Of a stretch of 64,000 bases of DNA, positions 1 to 8,661 are shown piece after piece. A program made the position numbers and the translations under genes. The notes beneath the pieces were generated by a model. The model searched no databases. It was not told the DNA's origin and saw nothing but the letters and a program-made list of their open reading frames with translations. Positions within the stretch are counted from its first letter, which is position 1; every line of letters begins with the position of its first letter. This DNA is from Gammaproteobacteria bacterium (GTDB lineage: Bacteria; Pseudomonadota; Gammaproteobacteria; HTCC5015). Where the stretch lies: assembly GCA_028284675.1 (NCBI GenBank), contig JANQRI010000005.1:186001-250000 (forward strand). The letters are read 5' to 3'.

Positions 1-3
1 CCG

Positions 4-1179
4 TTATTCACGGTTAACCGGTTTCAGTGTATTCACATCCAAAATAAGAGTTTCATCTTCTTCAATCGCTTGATCGGCGGCTTCCGTTTTATCTTCTTCC
101 AACCCGGCAAGGTTGACTGATGAAATAGCCATCGTTCGAACTTCATCCGGGTCGGGTTCGTTGCTGTTATTTTTGTGCTGACCCATATCGGGCGGGCTAT
201 CAAGCACCATGGTTTTTATTTCTTTTGGGTCGGCGGGTGCTGCGGGTTTGTGACTTTGTATGTTATCGTTTTGGTCTGTTTTTTCCGGTGGCGGTAATAT
301 TATTGTTGACTCTTCATGGCGATTATTGGATGTATCATCAATATCAGCCTCAGGCGGAATGATGAGCGTGGACATTACGTCTATATTGGCGCTGTCTTTC
401 TTCGGTGGCGGGTTATGCTCGTCGATTTCCATTCCCGGTGGCAGAATCATGGTCGACATTAGCGCATCTTCAATGGAGTCTGTGTTTTCATCGTGATGCT
501 TGTCGGCGACCGGCTGTTTCTCTGTTATTTGTTTCGGTGGTTTTTCGCTCGCATGAGCTGGCTTAGGGGTACCGGCAGGCAGTTTGTCGGTTGATTGGCC
601 CTCAGTCGGATCAATTAATACGATTTCATCCTCTTCATCTTCTTCCGGAGTATCCTGCATTATTTCTTTTTCAATCGCGTCTCTGTTAAGTAATGCCTCA
701 GCTTCGGCTGCATTAAATGCCGGGTAGTCTCCGGTGTTACTGGATTTCTTTGTTGCTTCCTTCTTCGGAGCAGGGGGTTCCACAGAGGGTGATTGAGTCA
801 CCGCCGGCGGCTGTTTTACGTTTTGCAGTTTATTGCTTTTCTCCAGTTTCAGCAGTGCGTCAATTTTTGCAGCACAGATAAAGTCATTGACTGTTAAACC
901 ACCGACTGCTTCCGTTGAATAAGTGACTTTGCAGCGATTATTGGTGATTTCCAGATGTGGATTATGATTTTCAGTGTTCGCTATCCATGCAATTGCATTT
1001 ACAAAGCCGGTGGCTTCATGAAAGTCTTTGAATTCAAATATTCGGTATATGCTTTGAACTTTACTGTCCAAAGCCCAGCCGGAGCGCAGGGTATTCAGCA
1101 ATGACCTCGCGACTTCCACACTGATTGGCCGGGTGCCTTTTTTAACGGGTGTGCAGTGACGTGTTGCTAGATTGGCCAT
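4..1179 (-). CDS. Pterin-4a-carbinolamine dehydratase-like domain with long acidic repeat tail
   Basis: Two-part protein of 391 residues. Residues about 9-112 match the pterin-4a-carbinolamine dehydratase (PCD/DCoH) fold: an early Cys9, the FEFKDFHEA helix, an HNP motif at 72-74 and the GGLTVNDF strand-helix at 93-100. The family normally has a third active-site His just before the GGL motif; here that position is Glu90, so catalysis is doubtful. Residues 113-391 are low-complexity, acidic and Pro-rich, with no membrane segment. They carry six copies of a T-hydrophobic motif (T243 MILPP, T271 LIIPP, T292 IILPP, T323 MVLD, T349 MAIS, T377 LILD) spaced 21-31 residues. Normal PhhB proteins are about 110 residues. 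The start gives the complete PCD N-terminus. It is transcribed away from orn. The domain call is fairly firm; the function of the whole protein is unknown. Confidence 0.7.
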   Translation of the reverse strand: MANLATRHCTPVKKGTRPISVEVARSLLNTLRSGWALDSKVQSIYRIFEFKDFHEATGFVNAIAWIANTENHNPHLEITNNRCKVTYSTEAVGGLTVNDFICAAKIDALLKLEKSNKLQNVKQPPAVTQSPSVEPPAPKKEATKKSSNTGDYPAFNAAEAEALLNRDAIEKEIMQDTPEEDEEDEIVLIDPTEGQSTDKLPAGTPKPAHASEKPPKQITEKQPVADKHHDENTDSIEDALMSTMILPPGMEIDEHNPPPKKDSANIDVMSTLIIPPEADIDDTSNNRHEESTIILPPPEKTDQNDNIQSHKPAAPADPKEIKTMVLDSPPDMGQHKNNSNEPDPDEVRTMAISSVNLAGLEEDKTEAADQAIEEDETLILDVNTLKPVNRE

Positions 1180-1361
1180 ATCATCGAGATCTTTGCTTGG
1201 TTATTATTAATCCTGCGAGTGAGTATCGTATCTGGGTTGTTGAGCACTGTTTATGCTTTTAGTATCGACAATTACAGCCGATTCATTAATTACGAAGCGA
1301 TATTAAAAATGTAACATATGTGGTTGATTTTACAAGCCCATGCAACTAAAAAGAGCGCAAT

Positions 1362-1907
1362 ATGACGATTGATAATGAGAACCTTATATGGATTGATTTG
1401 GAAATGACGGGCCTCGATTCCATGCGCGATTCGATTATCGAAATTGCGACAGTGATGACCGATAAGCACCTTAATATACTGGCTGAAGGGCCGGTGCTGG
1501 CTATCCACCAACCTCAAGAGGTGTTGGAGCAGATGGATGAATGGAATACCCGGCACCATAATGCTTCAGGGTTGGTTGAAAGGGTTTGTAAAAGTAAAGT
1601 GACCGAGCAGGAGGCGGAGCGGCGTACTTTGGATTTTATTGCGGCTTATGTGGAAAAAGGCTACTCGCCTATGTGCGGAAACAGTATCTGCCAGGACAGA
1701 CGGTTTTTAGCCAGGTTAATGCCTGAGCTCGAGGGGTTTTTCAGTTATCGTAACCTGGATGTCACTTCTTTAAAGGAGCTTGTGAAACGTTGGGCACCCG
1801 AGATTGCGCAGGGCTTTAATAAAAAAGCCGCTCATTTGGCGCTGGAAGATATCAAGGAGTCTATCGATGAGCTGCGTTACTATCGTGAGCACTTTATAAA
1901 GCTTTAG
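1362..1907 (+). CDS. orn: Oligoribonuclease (DEDDh 3'-5' exoribonuclease)
   Basis: Degrades 2-5 nt RNA fragments and pGpG to mononucleotides in the cytoplasm, finishing mRNA decay and cyclic-di-GMP turnover. The sequence shows the DEDDh ExoI motif WIDLEMTGLD with metal ligands Asp12 and Glu14, the central NSICQDRRF segment, and a C-terminal HLALEDIKES motif giving the last His and Asp. The length of 181 residues is the family norm. It stands alone on the plus strand. Its 3' end overlaps the stop codon of the convergent rhodanese gene by 4 nt. The usual Pseudomonas neighbour rsgA is not present here. Confidence 0.97.
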   Translation: MTIDNENLIWIDLEMTGLDSMRDSIIEIATVMTDKHLNILAEGPVLAIHQPQEVLEQMDEWNTRHHNASGLVERVCKSKVTEQEAERRTLDFIAAYVEKGYSPMCGNSICQDRRFLARLMPELEGFFSYRNLDVTSLKELVKRWAPEIAQGFNKKAAHLALEDIKESIDELRYYREHFIKL

Positions 1908-2731
1908 CTTTCAATTGGAGTATCTGTTTGGTTGCCCCAGTCAGACCAGGCGCCGGGATAACCTTTGATGTTGTTGTAACCCAAGGACATAAGCAGCATG
2001 CAGACCAGTGCCGAGCGCTGGTGGGATTGACAGTAACAGATAACCTGTTTATCTGGTGTTATACCTTTGGCTGAAAACAGTTTTTTCAATTCAGCTGATG
2101 ATTTGAAGGTTTTCTCACCTGCGTTTTTTGTTTCTGTCCAATTAATGTTAATTGCTCCCGGAATATGTCCGCCGCGAGCGGATCGAATATCCTGCCCCGA
2201 AAACTCTTCGGCAGAGCGTGTATCAAGCAAAACAATGTCGGGTGTATTCAATGTTGCAAGGATACTGTCACGGTCGGCAATAATTGTCTGGTTGATATCC
2301 GGCTCATCGTAGCGGCTTTGATCAATGACTGTTTCCGTGGTCTCCAGTGGGTATCCGGCGCTTTGCCAGGCATGTATGCCACCGTTTAACATGGATATTT
2401 CCCGGTGGTTGAATGCCAGCAGTGTCCATGCAAAGCGGCCGGCCGACGGTTCACCGCCGTTATCGTATACAACAATATGTTGCCGGTTTTTCACACCTGC
2501 GGAGCGCATTGCGGCGGCGAATGCAGATGGGCTTGGTAACAGCCCGCGGACGGGTGGTTGCTCTGCGGCAAGCTGGCCTGGGTCGAACCAAACAGCACCG
2601 GGAATATGACCTTGCCGATAAAGCGCATGACTGCGAATGTCGATGATTAAATACTCGCCAGGGTGCAGCTGTGTCTCACTCATCAGTGCATCAGCATCAA
2701 TTATCAAAGGTAGTGATGGTTTATGGAGCAA
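1904..2731 (-). CDS. rhdA: Sulfurtransferase, two rhodanese domains, RhdA type
   Basis: Transfers sulfane sulfur from thiosulfate or another donor to cyanide or thiol acceptors. There are two rhodanese domains: an inactive N-terminal one (about 10-130) and a catalytic C-terminal one (about 145-270). The active-site loop is CQSHQRS with the nucleophile at Cys234. This is close to the CQTHHRS loop of Azotobacter vinelandii RhdA and unlike the CRKGVT loop of bovine rhodanese or the CG-S/T-GVT loop of mercaptopyruvate sulfurtransferase. No signal peptide is visible. In Pseudomonas the same gene lies close to orn, which supports orthology. It ends tail to tail with orn and lies 21 nt downstream of nadB, possibly in its operon. 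Confidence 0.88.
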   Translation of the reverse strand: MLHKPSLPLIIDADALMSETQLHPGEYLIIDIRSHALYRQGHIPGAVWFDPGQLAAEQPPVRGLLPSPSAFAAAMRSAGVKNRQHIVVYDNGGEPSAGRFAWTLLAFNHREISMLNGGIHAWQSAGYPLETTETVIDQSRYDEPDINQTIIADRDSILATLNTPDIVLLDTRSAEEFSGQDIRSARGGHIPGAININWTETKNAGEKTFKSSAELKKLFSAKGITPDKQVICYCQSHQRSALVCMLLMSLGYNNIKGYPGAWSDWGNQTDTPIES

Positions 2732-2752
2732 GCTTTCGCCTTTAAATAGAGT

Positions 2753-4390
2753 TTATGTTTCACAATGTTCTGCAACCGAGTTTTTCTCTGGATATCCGGG
2801 TGTCAGGATTGTCGGCTGAGCATTGTGCTTGTTTTGCTCAGGGTAGTCCAAAGTGTAATGCAGGCCGCGGCTTTCGTGGCGGGATTTTGCACTGCGGATA
2901 ATGAGTTCGGCCACTGTTGCAAGATTACGCAGCTCCAGTAAATCATTGCTGACTTTGAAGTGTTTGTAATACTCATTGATTTCGCGTGTTAACAGTTCGA
3001 TTCTGTTTTCGGCACGCTGTAAGCGTTTATTTGTTCGTACAATACCGACATAGTTCCACATTGTTTGGCGTAACTCGTGCCAGTTGTGTTTTACCACGAC
3101 CTCTTCATCGGAATCTGTTACCCGGCTTTCATCCCAGTTGGGTAATGATGGCGGAGGGCCGAACGTTTTCAGCCTGGTGATAATATCGGCGGCGGCTGCA
3201 TGTCCAAATACCAGGCACTCCAGCAAAGAATTGCTGGCCATACGGTTTGCCCCGTGCAGGCCGGTGTAGGCGGTTTCTCCGATCGCATACAGGCCGGGAA
3301 TCCCGGTTTGGCCGGTTTCATTGGTTACTATGCCCCCGCAGGTATAGTGTGCTGCAGGCACTACCGGGATCGGCTGCCTGGCCATATCAAATCCCAGGCT
3401 CAATAGTTTTGTGTATATGTTCGGGAAGTGGTGCTGGATAAACTCTGCAGGTTGGTGGCTTATATCCAGATGTACACAATCGAGGCCCAGACGCTTCATT
3501 TCATGATCGATCGCGCGGGCGACGATATCGCGTGGGGCAAGCTCTCCACGTGGGTCAAAGCGATGCATAAAGCGTTGACCATTCGGTAGTTTAAGGTGTC
3601 CGCCTTCGCCTCGGATAGCCTCTGAGATCAGGAAAGATTTTGCTTTTGGGTGATAGACGCATGTTGGGTGGAATTGCATGAATTCCATATTTGCAACCTG
3701 GCATCCGGCGCGCCAGGCCATTGCAATGCCGTCACCCGTGGCACCATCCGGATTGCTGCTGTAAAGATATACCCGATTTGCACCGCCGGTGGAGAGAACG
3801 GTTGTGTATGCAGACAGGCACTCAACTTGCCCGGTATTTAAGTTCAGAGCATATGCGCCTAAGCAGCGCGGGTCCTGTATACCGATTTTGGGGCCGGTAA
3901 TCAGGTCCACCGCGATATAGTGCTCAAGAATTGTGATTCGCTTGTTTCGTTTTACCTGCTCGATCAAAGTGTTATGTAGCGCTTTTCCGGTCGCATCGGC
4001 AGCATGAATAACTCTGCGGTGGCTGTGCCCGCCTTCCCGTGTCAAATGATAGCCTCCAACGCCGTCTTCGAGCTGTTCCCGGGTAAAAGGCATTCCCAGG
4101 TTTTCCAGCCAGCGGATTATTTTTGGCGCTTTTTTGACTGTAAATTTGACAATATCCGGATCGCAGATGCCTGCACCGGTTTGCAGGGTGTCGCTAATAT
4201 GAGCATCGAAATCGTCTCCATGGTCCAGTGCCGCCGAGATCCCGCCTTGTGCCCAATACGTACTACTACTATTCAGGCTCGATTTTGCCAGAACAGTGAC
4301 TCGCGCATGCTCTGCTAATTGCAAAGCCAGGGTCAAACCTGCGGCGCCTGCGCCGATAACTAAAATATCCAAATTGTGCTGATAGTCCAT
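2753..4390 (-). CDS. nadB: L-aspartate oxidase
   Basis: FAD enzyme that oxidises L-aspartate to iminoaspartate, which NadA condenses with dihydroxyacetone phosphate to make quinolinate for NAD synthesis. The N-terminus carries the dinucleotide-binding GAGAAGLTLALQLA motif. This is followed by the SSTYWAQGG segment typical of the fumarate reductase/succinate dehydrogenase flavoprotein family, the GGHSHRRV and HPTC segments, and the RMASNSLLECLVFG motif near residue 385. The length of 545 residues fits NadB. It diverges from rpoE across 223 nt, the arrangement also seen in E. coli. The rhodanese gene follows on the same strand. Confidence 0.96.
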   Translation of the reverse strand: MDYQHNLDILVIGAGAAGLTLALQLAEHARVTVLAKSSLNSSSTYWAQGGISAALDHGDDFDAHISDTLQTGAGICDPDIVKFTVKKAPKIIRWLENLGMPFTREQLEDGVGGYHLTREGGHSHRRVIHAADATGKALHNTLIEQVKRNKRITILEHYIAVDLITGPKIGIQDPRCLGAYALNLNTGQVECLSAYTTVLSTGGANRVYLYSSNPDGATGDGIAMAWRAGCQVANMEFMQFHPTCVYHPKAKSFLISEAIRGEGGHLKLPNGQRFMHRFDPRGELAPRDIVARAIDHEMKRLGLDCVHLDISHQPAEFIQHHFPNIYTKLLSLGFDMARQPIPVVPAAHYTCGGIVTNETGQTGIPGLYAIGETAYTGLHGANRMASNSLLECLVFGHAAAADIITRLKTFGPPPSLPNWDESRVTDSDEEVVVKHNWHELRQTMWNYVGIVRTNKRLQRAENRIELLTREINEYYKHFKVSNDLLELRNLATVAELIIRSAKSRHESRGLHYTLDYPEQNKHNAQPTILTPGYPEKNSVAEHCET

Positions 4391-4523
4391 GTGTTTTCAG
4401 TGATTTAGCAATCTTTGGGTAATTGTGACATACTTGGCGCGCCTCGGCATCGGTGTATAAATAACTGGCTATGACCCGGGATAAAACACAGGCGCCTTTT
4501 TTGTCGTTTGTTACTAAATACTT

Positions 4524-4550
4524 GAACTATATTGATATGAGCAGGTCTAT
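4524..4550 (+). promoter_or_regulatory. Putative sigma-E (RpoE/AlgU) promoter upstream of rpoE
   Basis: The -35 element GAACTA (4524-4529) is followed after 16 nt by TCTAT (4546-4550). This is close to the ECF sigma-E consensus GAACTT, 16-17 nt, TCTAA/TCTGA. It predicts a transcript starting near 4557, with a leader of about 57 nt before the rpoE ATG. rpoE autoregulation from such a promoter is established in E. coli and Pseudomonas; its use here is inferred. Confidence 0.6.
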
Positions 4551-4613
4551 GAACGCTGCATACAGAACATATTGCGTCTTATCTGCGCTGGTAGAAAGTG
4601 GTGAGACGCTGGT

Positions 4614-5195
4614 ATGAGCGAACGGACTGTTGATTTGGAGCTGGTTGAGCGCGTACAGGCAGGTGATAAGTCGGCGTTTGATTTACTGGTAAAAAAATAC
4701 CAGGGCAAGATCGCAAAGCTGGTTAGCCGGTTTGTGCACGATCCGTTGGAAGTTGAGGATGTGACTCAGGAGGCTTTTATTAAAGCTTACCGGGGGCTTG
4801 CAAATTTTAGAGGTGATAGTGCGTTTTACACATGGATGTATAGAATTGCGATTAACACTGCGAAAAACTATTTGGTATCGATTGGCCGGAAAACCCCTGA
4901 TATCGGGGTCGATTCGCAGGAAGCTGAGCAATTCGAAGGCGCTTCACTACTGAAAGAGAATGCGACACCTGAAAGCATGGTTTTGGCTGAAGAAATTAAG
5001 TTGCGCGTATTCGATACGATTGAAAAACTGCCACTTGAGCTTAAAACAGCCATCACATTGCGTGAGCTTGAAGGCTTGAGTTATGAAGATATCGCGGAGG
5101 CTATGGATTGCCCGATTGGTACAGTGCGGTCAAGAATTTTCAGGGCGCGAGAGGCTATTGATACAAGCTTAAAGCCCTTATTGAGTAAAAACTGA
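4614..5195 (+). CDS. rpoE: RNA polymerase sigma factor RpoE (AlgU/sigma-E)
   Basis: ECF sigma factor that directs RNA polymerase to envelope-stress promoters. Region 2 covers about residues 20-95, including the KYQGKIAKLVSRF helix and DVTQEAFIKAYRGL (region 2.2), then FYTWMYRIAINTAKNYL (2.3-2.4). Region 4 covers about 130-185, with the LPLELKTAITLRELEGLSYEDIA helices and the RSRIFRARE recognition helix. The 193 residues match E. coli RpoE (191). A purine-rich GTGGTGAG lies just upstream of the ATG. It is first gene of an rpoE-rseA-rseB-degP string, with its anti-sigma gene 23 nt downstream. Confidence 0.97.
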   Translation: MSERTVDLELVERVQAGDKSAFDLLVKKYQGKIAKLVSRFVHDPLEVEDVTQEAFIKAYRGLANFRGDSAFYTWMYRIAINTAKNYLVSIGRKTPDIGVDSQEAEQFEGASLLKENATPESMVLAEEIKLRVFDTIEKLPLELKTAITLRELEGLSYEDIAEAMDCPIGTVRSRIFRAREAIDTSLKPLLSKN

Positions 5196-5218
5196 TCATT
5201 TTAATGGGGTATTTTTAG

Positions 5219-5821
5219 ATGATTGACAAAGAGTGTTGGAGAGAGCGACTGTCAAGCTGCATGGATGGTGAACTAAAGGATATCGATTCGTTTATGGATC
5301 AGGTCGCCGAGGACAAAGATGCACAATCCTGTTGGCACCGATATCATCTCATTCGTGACATTATGCGTGATAATCAAGCTTCCCGGGTTCCGATGGACTT
5401 TAGCCTGAAAGTTATGCAGAGGATCGAAAAAGAACCCACTGTTTTTGCCCCGCCTAAAAATACTCACCGCATCCTTCCCAATTTTCTCAATAAAAATATT
5501 CTTAAACCGATTGCCGGGTTGGCAATAGCTGCATCGGTTGCAGCGGTTACGGTAATTAGTTTACAGAGTTTTCAGTCAACTCCGGAAAATGTGCCTAATG
5601 CATTTACTGCCAAGACTTTGGACTCCGGCGGATTAAGCACTGCCGCCCAAAATTTCAGTCCAGTTACCCCAAATTACTCACCGGATATTTTTCCGGCAGA
5701 GGCATCGATCTCAGAGGAGATTAATGCCTATATCATTGACCATATGGAACACTCCTCAGTCGGGAATAGCCAGCGCATACTGCCCTATGTTCAGGTTTCG
5801 GGCTCTAAAAACGACCGGTAA
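5219..5821 (+). CDS. rseA: Anti-sigma-E factor RseA (MucA)
   Basis: Single-pass inner-membrane anti-sigma factor that sequesters RpoE until site-1 and site-2 proteolysis releases it. The cytoplasmic RseA_N domain (about 4-75) has the typical ERLSSCMDGEL start and WHRYHLIRDIMR helix. One membrane segment lies at about 97-116 (LAIAASVAAVTVIS), followed by a Ser/Pro-rich periplasmic domain with a short C-terminal helix. The length of 200 residues fits. It lies 23 nt after rpoE and 3 nt before rseB, so translational coupling is likely. The matching site-2 protease gene rseP is in the same window at 56.2 kb. Confidence 0.93.
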   Translation: MIDKECWRERLSSCMDGELKDIDSFMDQVAEDKDAQSCWHRYHLIRDIMRDNQASRVPMDFSLKVMQRIEKEPTVFAPPKNTHRILPNFLNKNILKPIAGLAIAASVAAVTVISLQSFQSTPENVPNAFTAKTLDSGGLSTAAQNFSPVTPNYSPDIFPAEASISEEINAYIIDHMEHSSVGNSQRILPYVQVSGSKNDR

Positions 5822-5824
5822 GCT

Positions 5825-6784
5825 ATGCGAAAATATCTGCTCGTCATCGGTCTGTGTTTAAGCACAGGTTCGCTGGCTGCCGATAATGGGCTGGAGCTGC
5901 TAGAGAAAATGTCTGAAGCTATGCATGTGCAGAACTACTCAGGCACATTTGTTTACCATCATAAAGATAAAGTTGAAACTCTGAAGATTGTTCATCGGAA
6001 TACGCCCGAGGGGGTCGATGAGCGTGTACTTACCTTGAGTGGTAAACCACGTGAAATTATCAGAAGAGGACCACTGACAACCTGCATTCTGCCTGAAAAT
6101 CATTTGGTAATTGTGGATGATAATCAGTCGGGCAGTCACTTCCCTGGCATTGTGCCAAAAAAGCTCCACAAGCTTCAGTTACATTACGATATCAAAGTAT
6201 CAGAGTCTGATGAGCGCATGGCGGGTAAGCTGTGCTGGGTGGTTGATATCATGCCTAAAGATAAATATCGTTATGGTTATCGTCTGTGGATTGACAAAGA
6301 GACGCATTTGCTTGTGCGCTCTGATTTGTTAAATGAGCAACAGGAAACAATTGAGCAAGTCATGTTTACGGAGTTGAATCTCCATGAGTCTTTGCCTGAT
6401 AAAGTTTTTATGCCTGAGTTTTTGGCAGATGGTTTTCGGCGTCAGCAGATAGGTAAACCTGCCGATGTGAACCTGCCTTCATTTGGACGTTGGCGTGCAT
6501 ATAATTTACCACCGGGTTTTATCATGCAAACACAGAAGCAACGTGTTAAATATATTCGTAACAAGCCGGCCCATCAAATAGTGATCTCAGATGGTCTGGC
6601 GTCGGTGTCGGTTTATATAGAGCCGAAGCATGATAACCGGGTGGCTTTGGGTCGCAAAACCCGGGGGGCTATGAGCGTTTTCGGAAAGGTATATCATGAT
6701 CATCACCTGACTGTTGTCGGTGAGGTGCCTGAACGTACCGTCGAATTGATCGCTGAATCGATTAGGCTGGAAAAAGAGCCATAG
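5825..6784 (+). CDS. rseB: Sigma-E negative regulator RseB (MucB)
   Basis: Periplasmic protein that binds the periplasmic domain of RseA and protects it from cleavage; mislocalised lipids or LPS release it. A cleavable signal peptide (MRKYLLVIGLCLSTGSLA) precedes the large LolA-like domain (about 20-200) and a smaller C-terminal domain (about 215-315). Family landmarks include NYSGTFVYHH near residue 38 and YRYGYRLWIDKETHLLVRS near 140-160. The 319 residues agree with RseB/MucB. It follows rseA after 3 nt. The mucC gene found next in Pseudomonas is absent; degP follows directly after 85 nt. Confidence 0.93.
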   Translation: MRKYLLVIGLCLSTGSLAADNGLELLEKMSEAMHVQNYSGTFVYHHKDKVETLKIVHRNTPEGVDERVLTLSGKPREIIRRGPLTTCILPENHLVIVDDNQSGSHFPGIVPKKLHKLQLHYDIKVSESDERMAGKLCWVVDIMPKDKYRYGYRLWIDKETHLLVRSDLLNEQQETIEQVMFTELNLHESLPDKVFMPEFLADGFRRQQIGKPADVNLPSFGRWRAYNLPPGFIMQTQKQRVKYIRNKPAHQIVISDGLASVSVYIEPKHDNRVALGRKTRGAMSVFGKVYHDHHLTVVGEVPERTVELIAESIRLEKEP

Positions 6785-6869
6785 TGTTTTTTAAATAGTA
6801 TCAGTTAGAATACGGTTCTGGTTTAACCTGCAAAAATATTAACAAATCGAAGTGCTCGAGGTTTTTAAA

Positions 6870-8288
6870 ATGCGTTTTTTGTTTACTGGTTTTTTAATAG
6901 CTATTACGGCATTTAATGTTCAGGCTCGTGGATTACCGGATTTTACCAGTCTGGTTGAGGATAATAAGCCGGCAGTGGTAAATATCAGTACATCGAATAA
7001 ATCGAGTAATGTCAGGCAATTACTGCCGAAGGAGTTTGAATTGCCGGAGGGGGCCGAAGAGGGGCCTTGGGGAGAGTTATTGCGCCGCTTTTTCGGATCA
7101 CCAGGTTTGGACCAATGGTCTCAGCGTCCGACCCAATCTCTGGGGTCGGGTTTCATTATGTCTGCCGACGGCTATGTGATTACAAATCATCATGTGGTCA
7201 AAGATGCCGAGGAAATTATCGTTAGGTTGGATGACCGCCGGGAGCTGGTTGCCGAGTTGATCGGGAGTGATCCCAGAAGCGATATAGCGCTTTTGAAAGT
7301 CAATGCTGAGGATTTGCCGCAAGTGAAGTTCGGCAGCTCAAAAAAACTAAAAGTTGCAGAGTGGGTTTTGGCTATTGGGTCACCGTTTGGTTTTGATCAC
7401 TCCGTTACCGCGGGAATTGTCAGCGCCAAGGGCCGCAGCCTGCCAAATGAAAACTATGTACCTTTTATACAAACTGATGTTGCGATTAACCCTGGAAATT
7501 CGGGCGGGCCGTTATTTAATCTTGATGGTGAAGTGATCGGGGTAAACTCGCAGATCTACAGTCGCACCGGTGGTTTTATGGGCTTGTCTTTCGCAATACC
7601 AGTTGAGCTGGTGCTGGATGTTGTTGATCAGCTGAAAAAGAACGGTCATGTTTCCAGGGGTTGGTTGGGAGTGTTAATTCAGGAAGTAACCCGTGAGTTG
7701 GCAAAAAGTTTTAATATGGATAAACCTCAGGGTGCACTTGTATCCAAAGTATTGCCGGGTAGCCCGGCCGAGAGCGGAGGTATTAAAACCGGCGATATTA
7801 TACTCGAGTTTAACGGGCAAAGTGTCGAGCGTTCCGGAGAATTGCCGCCCATGGTAGGGCGGATCAAGGCCGGCGACGGCGCCAGAGTAAAAATACTAAG
7901 GGATGGACGTAAGCGCACTTTGACAGTGCATATCGGTGAGCTTCCTAAAGAGGAGCACAATAAGCTCGGCAAAAACACTAATCAGGAAGCTCCGGGTAAA
8001 AAAAGCCGGTTGGGTATGGTGTTAACAGAACCTGATTCACGTGTCCGGAAAGAGTATAATCTTCAGAAAGGTGGCGTTGTGGTTTCGGAAATTAAAGCCG
8101 GGCCGGCTGCCGCCGCTGGTATACGTCGAGGCGATGTGATTACATCCCTGAATAACAGCCCGGTTAACGGCATAAAGGATTTTTTTACTAAACTGGACAA
8201 ATTGGACCCGGGAAGCTCGATTGCGTTATTAATACAGCGCCCAACGGGACCAATCTATCTCGCGATGCGAATACCGAAAGATGAATAA
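6870..8288 (+). CDS. degP: DegP/MucD-type periplasmic serine endoprotease
   Basis: Protease and chaperone that degrades or holds misfolded envelope proteins. From ATG 6870 it has a signal peptide ending near QAR, a trypsin-like domain with His108 (NHHVV), Asp138 (SDIALL) and Ser211 (NPGNSGGPLF), then two PDZ domains (about 260-350 and 375-465). I prefer ATG 6870 over the in-frame GTG at 6852 because CGAGG ends 8 nt before the ATG and because the signal peptide then starts correctly. It is fourth in the rpoE cluster, and its end overlaps the glutaredoxin-like gene by 8 nt. In Pseudomonas the syntenic gene is mucD. Confidence 0.95.
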   Translation: MRFLFTGFLIAITAFNVQARGLPDFTSLVEDNKPAVVNISTSNKSSNVRQLLPKEFELPEGAEEGPWGELLRRFFGSPGLDQWSQRPTQSLGSGFIMSADGYVITNHHVVKDAEEIIVRLDDRRELVAELIGSDPRSDIALLKVNAEDLPQVKFGSSKKLKVAEWVLAIGSPFGFDHSVTAGIVSAKGRSLPNENYVPFIQTDVAINPGNSGGPLFNLDGEVIGVNSQIYSRTGGFMGLSFAIPVELVLDVVDQLKKNGHVSRGWLGVLIQEVTRELAKSFNMDKPQGALVSKVLPGSPAESGGIKTGDIILEFNGQSVERSGELPPMVGRIKAGDGARVKILRDGRKRTLTVHIGELPKEEHNKLGKNTNQEAPGKKSRLGMVLTEPDSRVRKEYNLQKGGVVVSEIKAGPAAAAGIRRGDVITSLNNSPVNGIKDFFTKLDKLDPGSSIALLIQRPTGPIYLAMRIPKDE

Positions 8289-8535
8289 ACCGAAACCTGT
8301 ACTTCGTCTATATACTCGTAATGATTGCCAGCTGTGCGACACCATGCGGGATGAGCTGCGTGAGTTGGAAGAGGAGATGGAGTTCAAACTGGAAGTCCAT
8401 GATGTTGATGCTCAGCAGGGCAGCAAAGAGCGCTATAATGATCTGGTGCCGGTGTTACTTTGGGGACAGGACATCATCTGTTATCATCGCCTTGATAAGA
8501 CGCTATTAGGTCGGGCTTTGGGGGTTGGTGGCTGA
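8281..8535 (+). CDS. Glutaredoxin-like small thioredoxin-fold protein
   Basis: Small cytosolic protein of 84 residues matching the glutaredoxin-like family with Pfam name Glutaredoxin 2 (DUF836). It opens with a beta strand (LRLYTRNDC) leading to a CQLC redox motif at residues 16-19, followed by a helix and the cis-proline strand VPVLLW near residue 56. It starts inside the last codons of degP (8-nt overlap), so it is probably translated by coupling. The likely role is thiol-disulfide exchange; the substrate is unknown. The link to degP and lepA is positional only. Confidence 0.8.
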   Translation: MNKPKPVLRLYTRNDCQLCDTMRDELRELEEEMEFKLEVHDVDAQQGSKERYNDLVPVLLWGQDIICYHRLDKTLLGRALGVGG

Positions 8536-8661
8536 ATTCTGATTTTTCCACTAATATCCGAGCTTTCCAGATAAAAATTAACGGGTTAACCGTCCCTATG
8601 AGACATCCGGGCTGCCACATCGACATGACCATGTCTGCCTGAACAGGCCCTAAATACATTT

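Noticed and set aside
260..496. Plus-strand frame opposite the tail of the PCD-like gene
   Set aside because: It is the antisense of the repeated acidic tail and lacks a start signal.
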